The notes beneath the pieces were generated by a model. That model did no database searches and had not been told where the DNA came from. It was given only the letters and a program-made list of their open reading frames with translations. From positions 1-64,000 of the forward strand of contig NZ_JAJNCU010000003.1 in NCBI RefSeq assembly GCF_021026095.1: a stretch of 64,000 nucleotides of DNA. Reading direction: 5' to 3'. Shown here one piece after another: positions 50,747 to 57,817 of this stretch (position 1 is the first letter of the stretch; each line of letters starts with the position of its first letter). This DNA comes from Salinicoccus halitifaciens (GTDB lineage: Bacteria; Bacillota; Bacilli; Staphylococcales; Salinicoccaceae). A program made the position numbers and the translations under genes.

Positions 50747-52429
50747 TCACTCACCTTTTTTTGTTTCCTTGTTTGTTTCCGTATCTTCATCTTTGCCCAC
50801 TTCTTCACCTTCAGGAATTTCTTCAAATTCATCAGGCAGTGTCTTCTCGAATGCTTCAATTTTTTCTTCCAGCTCTTTTTTGGTCTCTTCTTCGTAGCCA
50901 GGTTCATAGAGCAGGTGTCTTCTTTCAAGTTCGATGATGTGGTATTCGCTGCGCAGCGCCTTATACAAGGATATCGCAAGCAGCACGACGATGAAGGTGA
51001 ACGGGAATGCGGCAATCAGCATCGCCATCTCAAGGGCATTCAGGCCGCCTGAGAATAACAGCACCATTGCGGTACCGGCAAGGATTGCACCCCACGTAAG
51101 CTTCACTTTAAGCGGCGGGTTCAAGGAACCGCCGGTCGTCAGCATGCCAAGCACGAATGTACCGCTGTCGGCGGATGTGACGAAGAATGACGCAATCAGC
51201 AGTATTGCGATCCCCATGATGATCGGTGCTGCCGGATAGTTCTCGAGGAAGGCGAAGAGTGCAACCTCATTCCCTTCATCCACCATCAGGCTGTAGAGCC
51301 CGCCATTCAGGATGCCGTCGGTTTCAATGCCTGCGACACCGAAGACCGCAAACCAGAGGGCACTGAACAATACAGGCACACCCATTACGCCAAGGATGAA
51401 TTCACGTATTGTACGCCCGCGGGAGACACGCGCGATGAAACTGCCGACGAAAGCCGCCCAGCCGATCCACCATGCCCAGTAGAACAGCGTCCAGTCATTC
51501 AGGAAACCGCGGTCACCTTCGAATGCATTCATGCCGAGCGTCATGCTCGGAAGATTTTGCACATAGTTACCGAGGTTCGTCATGAACGCCTCGATCATCT
51601 TCACGGAAGATCCGAAGACGAATACGAAGAGCATGAGCGCTATCGCCATGATCACGTTGCCGATGCTCAAGTAACGGATCCCTTTATTCAGACCCGTCGC
51701 AGCCGATGCCACAAATGCAAGTGTAATCAGGATGACGACGATCATCTGTGTGACGATGGTGTTTTCTATGAAGTCGAAACTGTAGCTGAGTCCTGCTGAA
51801 ACCTGCGTTGCACCAAGACCGAGGGACGTTGCGATACCGAATATCGTACCGAATACCGCAAGCACGTCCACACTCTTACCCATCCATCCATTCGCCCTGT
51901 CGCCGAGCAGCGGGACGAGCGATGAACTCATGAGCAGCGGTGCCTTATGTCTGAAGTTGAAGTACGCAAGCGCCAGTCCGACGACCGCATACACGGCCCA
52001 AGGATGCAGGCCCCAGTGGAATAATGTATACTGCAGCGCTTCCTGCTGGGCGGCAACCAATTCACCTTCGACCGTCGGCGGATTATAGTAATGGGTCAGC
52101 GGCTCGGTGACACCGAAGAACACAAGACCGACACCCATACCTGCCGTGAACAGGAATGAAAACCATGTGAATGCTCTGTACTGCGGCTTTTCATCCTGCC
52201 TGCCGAGCCTGATCTTACCGTACGGGCTGATGATCAGGAACAATGCAAAGAGTACAAAGCCGGTCATCGCGAGCATATATACCCATCCGAACGTATTGGA
52301 TATGAAATCATTCACATAACCGAGTATCATCTCAAGGTTACCGGGGAAGAAGACGCCCCATAATATGAATACAAACGCTATCGCCAGAGAGATATAAAAG
52401 ACTGAAGTGACCTTTGACTTACTATTCAT
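50747..52429 (-). CDS. BCCT family betaine/carnitine/choline transporter (OpuD/BetP-like)
   Basis: This 560-residue secondary transporter has about 12 helices. The BCCT signature region WTLFYWAWWIGWAAFVGSFIARVSRGRTIREFI spans about residues 307-339, and aromatic residues of the betaine cage occur here and in HWGLHPWAVYAVVG (about 138-151). A long charged cytoplasmic tail (about 520-560) is present, typical of osmotically sensed carriers. It imports compatible solutes by sodium symport. AGGAGGG precedes the ATG. A second BCCT gene lies at the right edge. Confidence 0.93.
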   Translation of the reverse strand: MNSKSKVTSVFYISLAIAFVFILWGVFFPGNLEMILGYVNDFISNTFGWVYMLAMTGFVLFALFLIISPYGKIRLGRQDEKPQYRAFTWFSFLFTAGMGVGLVFFGVTEPLTHYYNPPTVEGELVAAQQEALQYTLFHWGLHPWAVYAVVGLALAYFNFRHKAPLLMSSSLVPLLGDRANGWMGKSVDVLAVFGTIFGIATSLGLGATQVSAGLSYSFDFIENTIVTQMIVVILITLAFVASAATGLNKGIRYLSIGNVIMAIALMLFVFVFGSSVKMIEAFMTNLGNYVQNLPSMTLGMNAFEGDRGFLNDWTLFYWAWWIGWAAFVGSFIARVSRGRTIREFILGVMGVPVLFSALWFAVFGVAGIETDGILNGGLYSLMVDEGNEVALFAFLENYPAAPIIMGIAILLIASFFVTSADSGTFVLGMLTTGGSLNPPLKVKLTWGAILAGTAMVLLFSGGLNALEMAMLIAAFPFTFIVVLLAISLYKALRSEYHIIELERRHLLYEPGYEEETKKELEEKIEAFEKTLPDEFEEIPEGEEVGKDEDTETNKETKKGE

Positions 52430-52653
52430 TCATAAACCCTCCTAAAATTTTGTGCCATCCACTGATGTAGACGAAGACAGACTTTGCGGCCCGGGACAAA
52501 AAAAGGCCTTTATAGTAAAATCTTACCCTAAAAGACCCCCCATAATCCAGAACCCGCAGCATTTCCGTCCATATAACAGCAGGCACTTACCGCACCAAAC
52601 CTAATCATGGTAACATGTCCACCCCCAAAATAAAACACCCCGGCCGGTTTTTA

Positions 52654-52682
52654 TTGTCACCGGCAGCCTTTACATCTACACT
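52654..52682 (+). promoter_or_regulatory. Promoter of the aspartate-dehydrogenase-like gene
   Basis: TTGTCA (52654-52659) and TACACT (52677-52682) lie 17 bases apart, about 30 bases before the ATG at 52712. The rest of the gap 52430-52653 shows no gene. Confidence 0.55.
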
Positions 52683-52711
52683 GATATCAACAGACGATAC
52701 GGAGGGATATC

Positions 52712-53491
52712 ATGAATATAGGTTTAATCGGATCCGGTGCGATCGGCCGGTATCTGCTTGAAAAAATCAATAAGGAGAAGCATCAGGCACTCGCCATTAA
52801 ATGTGTACTCGTCAGGAACAGGGAAAAGTATCAGCATCTCGAGGCGGAATACGGCGTCACGCTCCATACGGACCGGGAGGCCTTTCTCGCATCGGACATC
52901 GATATGGTCGTTGAAGCGGCGAACGTCGAGACGGTGCGCGCCCTGCTTCCGGAAGTGATCCAAAAGAAAGACACGATGCTGATCAGTGTCGGTGCCCTGG
53001 TCGATGAGGCCCTTCTTGAGGAAACCGGCCGCCTTGCAGAGGCGCATGGACATAAGCTGCATCTGCCATCCGGCGCGATCGGCGGCCTCGACCTGATCCA
53101 GAATGCGAAAGCACTCGGCAACCTGGAGCAGGTGGAACTGATTACACGCAAGCCCGCACATTCATTGACGGAGGAAGTACTTACGGAGGAAAAGACCGTC
53201 TTCAGCGGCAAAGCGTACGAAGCCATCGAGAAGTTCCCGAAAAACATGAATGTCTCGATCATCCTGTCACTGGCGGGCCTCGGCATCCGGGACACGGACG
53301 TCCGGCTGATCGCCGACCCCGGGATCGATAAGAACATCCATCAGATCAAACTGTCGGGCGGCTTCGGGGAAGCGGAACTCACCATCAAAAATGACCCGCT
53401 CCCTGAAAACCCGAAAACGAGCGCGCTTGCAGCACTCTGCATCATCGGGACACTTGAGCGCCTCGAGGAAAACATCAAATACGGAAATTGA
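52712..53491 (+). CDS. L-aspartate dehydrogenase-like protein (NadX family)
   Basis: This 259-residue protein has an N-terminal Rossmann loop (IGLIGSGAIGRYLLEKI, residues 3-19), the DUF108/aspartate dehydrogenase core with VVEAANVETVRALLPEV, ISVGALVDEALLEETGR and LPSGAIGGLDLIQNAK (about 116-131), and VKLSGG-like IKLSGGFGEAELTIKNDPLP. Aspartate dehydrogenase makes iminoaspartate for NAD synthesis, or oxaloacetate. No nadA or nadC is adjacent, so a catabolic or other amino-acid role is equally possible. GGAGGG precedes the ATG. A terminator separates it from the membrane-protein pair downstream. Confidence 0.8.
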   Translation: MNIGLIGSGAIGRYLLEKINKEKHQALAIKCVLVRNREKYQHLEAEYGVTLHTDREAFLASDIDMVVEAANVETVRALLPEVIQKKDTMLISVGALVDEALLEETGRLAEAHGHKLHLPSGAIGGLDLIQNAKALGNLEQVELITRKPAHSLTEEVLTEEKTVFSGKAYEAIEKFPKNMNVSIILSLAGLGIRDTDVRLIADPGIDKNIHQIKLSGGFGEAELTIKNDPLPENPKTSALAALCIIGTLERLEENIKYGN

Positions 53492-53498
53492 CTGAAAC

Positions 53499-53531
53499 GT
53501 GGAAATCCGGGAGGGGTTTCCATGTTTTATT
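53499..53531 (+). terminator. Terminator after the aspartate-dehydrogenase-like gene
   Basis: GTGGAAA and TTTCCAT pair (one G-U) around a G-rich loop, followed by GTTTTATTT. Confidence 0.65.
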
Positions 53532-53558
53532 TCCCGGTATTGTAATCTGAATTTTCAG

Positions 53559-53587
53559 TTGCGGCGGGATTTCAATACTGATACAAT
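53559..53587 (+). promoter_or_regulatory. Promoter of the structured leader and DUF5058 operon
   Basis: TTGCGG (53559-53564) and TACAAT (53582-53587) are exactly 17 bases apart. The expected start at about 53594 gives a leader of about 170 bases. Confidence 0.55.
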
Positions 53588-53593
53588 ATAGCT

Positions 53594-53692
53594 TCGGGAT
53601 AAGGTCCGGTTGGGACGGAAAGTGTCCATACGCTGAAGAATGTAACCGCTTCAACATCAAAATCCGTCTGAATTTTGGAAGCGTTTTTGATG
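53594..53692 (+). ncRNA. Two-state leader RNA (candidate riboswitch or attenuator) before the DUF5058 gene
   Basis: The leader can form a terminator: CGCTTC (53647-53652) with GAAGCG (53678-53683), an inner CAAAAT/ATTTTG stem (53658-53663 with 53672-53677), then TTTTT. A competing fold pairs TGAAG (53634-53638) with CTTCA (53649-53653) and CATCAAAA (53655-53662) with TTTTGATG (53685-53692), destroying the terminator and burying its U-tract. Upstream, GGAC (53613-53616) can pair with GTCC before it (53604-53607) or after it (53624-53627). A nine-codon reading frame TTG...TGA (53610-53636) also lies here. It resembles no riboswitch class I know. Structures are by eye, unfolded by software. Confidence 0.5.
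53676..53690 (+). promoter_or_regulatory. cre-like sequence in the leader
   Basis: TGGAAGCGTTTTTGA resembles the CcpA site TGAAAGCGTTTTCA with about three mismatches. It coincides with the terminator arm, so the likeness may be incidental. Confidence 0.2.
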
Positions 53693-53764
53693 TGGTACAT
53701 TGCAGGTGTGCCGACCGGCCTTATCGCGGGCAGTTTATTTTAAAAAAAGAAAGAGGTTATACAT

Positions 53765-54469
53765 ATGACAGGCATGGAATTTGCAAATCATCCAGTCGTC
53801 TGGATATTCGCTTCGGCGATCATCATCGTCGTGATGTTCCAGGCATTCAAGTTTCTTTCGATGTCGAAGAAGCGGGCAAAAGAGATCGGCCTTACGGATG
53901 AAGAAATCAACCGCTCCATAAAAACAGGCGCCATCACGGCAATCGGCCCTTCAATCGGCATCATCATCGTGGCGGTCTCCCTCATTTCACTGATCGGGAA
54001 CCCGCTGACCCTGATGCGTATCGGCGTCATCGGTTCGGCACCGATTGAGAGTGTCGGCGCCCAGCTTTCTGCAGAGGCTGCGGGCGTACAGCTCGGCAGT
54101 GCAGGCTTCACTCCAGAGGTCTTCTCCCTCATCGTCTGGGTGCTATGCGTCGGCGGTGCGGGCTGGATGATCTTCACAGTGATTGCGACACCGTCGCTGA
54201 ATAAGATCCAGGAAAGATTGAGCCGTAAACCGAAAGGCAAACACATCCTCGGCATCGTAGCCAGCGGTGCGATGATCGCCATATTCGGTTCACTTCTGTC
54301 GAATGAGTTTTTAAACGGCGGCACCTACATATTCGCCGGGGTGGTCGCCATGGTCGTCTCGTTCATCATCAATACGACCGCAAACAAGAAAAATATCGGC
54401 TGGCTGAAGGAATGGTCACTCGGTTTTTCGATCCTCGCCAGCCTGATCGCCGTATATTTTATAGTATAG
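53765..54469 (+). CDS. DUF5058 family membrane protein
   Basis: This 234-residue protein has about six membrane helices and begins MTGMEFANHPVVWIFASAIIIVVMFQAFKFLSMSKKRAKEIGLTDEEINRSIKTGAITAIGPSIGIIIVAVSLI over the first 74 residues. That is the DUF5058 layout: a helix, a charged amphipathic segment, then a glycine/proline-rich helix. The family has no proven function. AAAGAGG precedes the ATG. It ends 13 bases before its membrane partner gene and is preceded by the structured leader, so the pair is probably induced by a small molecule. A two-part transporter is the likely role. Confidence 0.75.
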   Translation: MTGMEFANHPVVWIFASAIIIVVMFQAFKFLSMSKKRAKEIGLTDEEINRSIKTGAITAIGPSIGIIIVAVSLISLIGNPLTLMRIGVIGSAPIESVGAQLSAEAAGVQLGSAGFTPEVFSLIVWVLCVGGAGWMIFTVIATPSLNKIQERLSRKPKGKHILGIVASGAMIAIFGSLLSNEFLNGGTYIFAGVVAMVVSFIINTTANKKNIGWLKEWSLGFSILASLIAVYFIV

Positions 54470-54482
54470 GAGGTATTCAATA

Positions 54483-55127
54483 ATGGATAGTTATGCTAAA
54501 TCAACACACTTTTGGGGCCGCCTTACACTCAGTATAGGAATATTGATTTCATTCGCACTGCCCCTCTACCTTTCATTCGTCATGGGGTACCATCCCGGTT
54601 TCCCTCTCATATTGAACGCATTTTTCGCCTATGCCGCAGTCATAGGGGTCGTCTGGTTCCTTGAACCGATCATGTACTACCCGGTGCTCGGATCCGCTGG
54701 TACATACATTGCCTTCTTTACGGGGAATATTTCAAATATGTGTCTTCCTGCGGTCGCAGCATGCCAGGACGCAGTCGGTGTCGAACCGAGTTCTGAGAAA
54801 GGGGAAGTCGTCGCCACACTCGGCATCAGTGCAGCATCCATAGTGAACAAGCTCATACTCGTGCCCGTGATACTTGCCGGGCTCTGGCTGTTGACCGTCA
54901 TACCGGAAGACATCCAGCAAATCTTCCCGTACGTGCTCCCGGCCATCTTCGGGGCGGTATTCGTACAATTCGCCGGCAGGCTGCCGTGGTACGGAATCCT
55001 GGCACTCGCCATCGGTTTCCTTGTCAACGCTTCCCCGGTGCCTTTATTCGCCAAAAATTTACTCTGTGTGCTGCTCGTCGTCGGAATCATGCTCCTGATC
55101 GACAGACGCAAAGAGACAGCCGCCTGA
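54483..55127 (+). CDS. Membrane protein partner of the DUF5058 protein
   Basis: This 214-residue hydrophobic protein has about seven helices. A short conserved-looking reentrant segment YIAFFTGNISNMCLPAVAACQDAVGVEPSSEKGEVVATLGISAASIVNKLI (about residues 74-123) carries two cysteines and small residues, unlike a simple helix. GGAGG lies eight bases before the ATG, and the 13-base gap indicates co-translation with DUF5058. No family name was recognised. I infer a heteromeric transporter or channel, substrate unknown. The aspartate-dehydrogenase-like gene upstream hints at an amino acid. Confidence 0.7.
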   Translation: MDSYAKSTHFWGRLTLSIGILISFALPLYLSFVMGYHPGFPLILNAFFAYAAVIGVVWFLEPIMYYPVLGSAGTYIAFFTGNISNMCLPAVAACQDAVGVEPSSEKGEVVATLGISAASIVNKLILVPVILAGLWLLTVIPEDIQQIFPYVLPAIFGAVFVQFAGRLPWYGILALAIGFLVNASPVPLFAKNLLCVLLVVGIMLLIDRRKETAA

Positions 55128-55149
55128 TTTTTATATGATCTCGAGATAC

Positions 55150-55181
55150 TAAAAAGGGGGACTCCATATGGAGTCCCCCTT
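55150..55181 (-). terminator. Terminator for helD, distal to the 51-bp array
   Basis: GGGGGACTCC and GGAGTCCCCC pair around ATAT, followed by TTTTTAG on the minus strand. The tandem array lies between helD and this terminator, so it should be transcribed as the helD 3' untranslated region. On the plus strand the tract is only TTAAT. Confidence 0.8.
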
Positions 55182-55202
55182 AATCATGCCGGGAGGTTGC
55201 TG

Positions 55203-55508
55203 CTGTTCAGATAGGACCGGAAATCCGGATAACTGAACACTTGAAGGCCGTTACTGTTTAGATAGAGCCGGAAATCCGGATAACTGAACACCTGAAGGCC
55301 GTTGCTGTTTAGATAGAGCCGGAAATCCGGATAACTGAACACCTGAAGGCCGTTACTGTTCAGATAGGCTTGGAAATCCGGATAACTGAACACCTGAAGG
55401 CCGTTGCTGTTTAGATAGGCCTGGAAATCTTGCTAACTGAACACCTGAAGGCCGTTGCTGTTTAGATAGGCCCAGAAATCAGGATAACTGAACACTTGAA
55501 GGCTCCGG
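55203..55508. repeat. Tandem array: six units of exactly 51 bp with inverted arms
   Basis: CTGTTYAGATAG recurs at 55203, 55254, 55305, 55356, 55407 and 55458, a strict 51-base period. Units hold TGTT(C/T)AG and CTGAACA as outer arms and, in most, CCGGAAATCCGG inside. Unit five is changed in the centre (AATCTTGCT) but keeps the arms. Because 51 is a multiple of three, the minus strand encodes a 17-residue repeat (FSYPDFRLYLNSNGLQV), but no ribosome binding site was seen. The array lies between two convergent genes, like the 41-bp array. Confidence 0.92.
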
Positions 55509-55511
55509 CAC

Positions 55512-57566
55512 TCAGTCCAGCAGATACAGATTCCTCGTCGCACGGGATGCGAGTACGTATTTGACGAGGGGAAGGTCGTCATAAAACGACGATTCCGTGA
55601 TGATGACGGTATTGTACTCGAAGCCTTTCGACAAGTAATAAGGCAGGACGAGATAATCCTGATTATAAATCGTGTCGACTTCCTGCAGGTTTTTCAAACC
55701 CGGAATGTCATCCTTCAATTCCTCAAAAATACGGTCCGCCGCTTCCCGTGACGGTGTAATGATCGCCATCTGCTCCGGCATGTCCCGACTTACCATCGAC
55801 CGGATATGCGCCGCTTCATCTTCAACATCAATAAACTGCACGTCCTGTCCGTCGACGGAGACCGAATCGATGCCGCCGGGCACGATGGTATTCAAATAAT
55901 CGTTGATTTGGTTCGTCGAGCGGTAGGACTTCTGAAGCTGCATCACATGATGGTCGTCTGCGATCAATTCCGGACTGCCGACCGGATGGATCTGCTGGTG
56001 CTTATCGCCGAGGCTCGTGAATGTCGCATTCCGATAATAGTCCTTCATCACTGCATACTGGATGTTGGAATAGTCCTGGACTTCATCAAGGATGACGTGG
56101 CGTATCTTTTTATTGCCCGCGCCGATGATATGGATGTACAGGTACAGCATGGGTGCAAGGTCCTCATATTTGAAGTCGTTGCGCTTGATGTTTTCTATCG
56201 TTTCGCGCCGCACGGCCTTGTCCGCAATCGACCGGACATACACCTTCTCAAGCTGGACGAACCTGAACCGGCGTATTTGCGCATGGAGGGCTGCGAGCTC
56301 TTTTGTGGCCTCATCATTGGCCATCTTCTTCAACTCTTCCCTCTCACCGATATACTCGGGCGATTCGTCGAGCGCCTTGAACTTCTCCCCAGTCAGCTGC
56401 TTCAGCTCCCTACGGTATATATCCAGCAGGTCTTCATAGATCTTATGCAGACGGCGCGTGACGGGATGGGCGCCCAGATCCTCGTAGAACACCCTTTCAA
56501 TCAGTTCTTTCGGGACAAGCACTTTCCCGCCGTATTTCAAATCCCGGAAATGCATCCCGTATTCACCGAGTCTTTCGATATACTGCTTCAGATGGCTGAA
56601 GTATTCAACGGACGTCTTGTACTTATATGCCGATGCATCCTCGTGGCCCAGCCGCTGGATGTTTTCTGCGAGCGACTCGAACCTGCGCCCGTTGAAATAA
56701 ATGAATGCGTTACGCATGCGGTAGAACGTCATATTTTTGACATTCTCCTCGCCGAGCTCCGGCAGCACGTCGGACACATAGTCGTTGAACACTTCATTCG
56801 GTGACATCAGCATGATGTTCTCCGCCTTCAGGCGGTCCCTGTACGTGAACATCAAATACGCGATGCGCTGCATCGCAAGCGACGTCTTACCGCTCCCCGG
56901 CGGACCGTAGACGAGCGTGTCCTGGTTGAGCGGCTGGCGGATGATGATGTTCTGTTCGCTCTGGATCGTTGCAACGATATTTTTAAGTTTCGACCTGGAA
57001 GAATCGGTGATCAGCTGCTGGAGCATCTCATCGCCGATGTACAGATCGCTGTCGAACATGTTCAAAAGCTTCCCGCCCTCGATCTGGAACTGGCGCCTGA
57101 GCGTGACGTCGCTTTTTATTTTCGTACCGTCGGGAATCCTGTAGGTCAGTTCACCGACGCGGTTCTCGTAAAATAAACTCGCAATCGGCGTACGCCAGTC
57201 GTAGATCAGGATATTGTGTTCATTATCCTGGATGGTCGCACCGCCGATGTACACCGGCTCCCCGTCCACGACCAGCTTGCCGAAGTAAGGCTTATGCATC
57301 AGACGCTCAGTCGTCTCCCGCATGTCTTCTATATAATTGAATTTCATTTCAGTCATGCGCATTTCCGGCACCATCGAAATGAAGTCCATGACGTTGCCGT
57401 CTTCAAAATCGAATGTATTGGACACATCGTCATTCAGTGCTTTCCGCGTCTCAAGAATATCTCCGGATGTCATATCCAGCTGTTTCGAAAGGCTCGCATT
57501 ATATGCTTTCAGGAAATTCACCGTGAAGTCCAGATGCCCCGCTTCATGTTCAAATTCATTCCCCAT
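55512..57566 (-). CDS. helD: RNA polymerase recycling helicase-like protein HelD
   Basis: This 684-residue UvrD-like superfamily 1 protein has an N-terminal coiled region (about residues 10-90), Walker A DTLVYGPPGSGKTSLAMQRIAYL (about 217-239), the Walker B region HVILDEVQDYSNIQYAVM (about 487-504), LGDKHQQIHP (about 517-526) and motif VI-like YVLASRATRNLYLLD at the end. HelD frees stalled RNA polymerase from nucleic acid. It is shorter than B. subtilis HelD (774 as I recall), mainly from shorter loops. GAGGAG precedes the ATG. The array and terminator form its 3' region. Confidence 0.88.
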   Translation of the reverse strand: MGNEFEHEAGHLDFTVNFLKAYNASLSKQLDMTSGDILETRKALNDDVSNTFDFEDGNVMDFISMVPEMRMTEMKFNYIEDMRETTERLMHKPYFGKLVVDGEPVYIGGATIQDNEHNILIYDWRTPIASLFYENRVGELTYRIPDGTKIKSDVTLRRQFQIEGGKLLNMFDSDLYIGDEMLQQLITDSSRSKLKNIVATIQSEQNIIIRQPLNQDTLVYGPPGSGKTSLAMQRIAYLMFTYRDRLKAENIMLMSPNEVFNDYVSDVLPELGEENVKNMTFYRMRNAFIYFNGRRFESLAENIQRLGHEDASAYKYKTSVEYFSHLKQYIERLGEYGMHFRDLKYGGKVLVPKELIERVFYEDLGAHPVTRRLHKIYEDLLDIYRRELKQLTGEKFKALDESPEYIGEREELKKMANDEATKELAALHAQIRRFRFVQLEKVYVRSIADKAVRRETIENIKRNDFKYEDLAPMLYLYIHIIGAGNKKIRHVILDEVQDYSNIQYAVMKDYYRNATFTSLGDKHQQIHPVGSPELIADDHHVMQLQKSYRSTNQINDYLNTIVPGGIDSVSVDGQDVQFIDVEDEAAHIRSMVSRDMPEQMAIITPSREAADRIFEELKDDIPGLKNLQEVDTIYNQDYLVLPYYLSKGFEYNTVIITESSFYDDLPLVKYVLASRATRNLYLLD

Positions 57567-57675
57567 CAGACCACTCCTCTTTTTAAATGCATTGCTTATA
57601 ATACAACGATTGAGGCAGAAAAAGTAGTCTTATGTTTGTATGCCCCATATGATATACTGGATTTGTTAAATGCAG

Positions 57676-57712
57676 GGAGCGGCTCCGGGAGGGGTGCGCT
57701 CCTTTTATTTTT
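57676..57712 (+). terminator. Terminator-like hairpin upstream of mtlA
   Basis: GGAGCG and CGCTCC pair around a G-rich 15-base loop, followed by TTTTATTTTTG on the plus strand. A shorter alternative stem GGAG/CTCC (57676-57686) overlaps the left arm. No gene precedes it on this strand. A TATACT box lies near 57653, so it may end a short leader transcript. Confidence 0.5.
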
Positions 57713-57817
57713 GTCACGGACTTTGTGACAAAGCCGATGCGGGATTTGATTGTTTATGCGGACGATTCACCTTAAAATTGAATCAACAATAAATATCAAT
57801 CTGAAGGGGTGACGCAT

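Noticed and set aside
53641-53656. CcpA cre site TGTAACCGCTTCAACA in the DUF5058 leader
   Set aside because: The 3' half mismatches the cre consensus, and the bases are better explained as stem arms of the leader RNA.
53594-53692. T-box or known riboswitch before DUF5058
   Set aside because: No AGGGUGGNACCGCG T-box core is present, and no conserved core of the purine, TPP, SAM, glycine, guanidine-I or fluoride classes could be recognised by eye.
55184-55393. Minus-strand frame with 17-residue FSYPDFRLYLNSNGLQV repeats
   Set aside because: The frame follows from the 51-base period. The first codon is a GTG inside a repeat unit with no Shine-Dalgarno sequence, so it is described as a DNA repeat rather than a gene.
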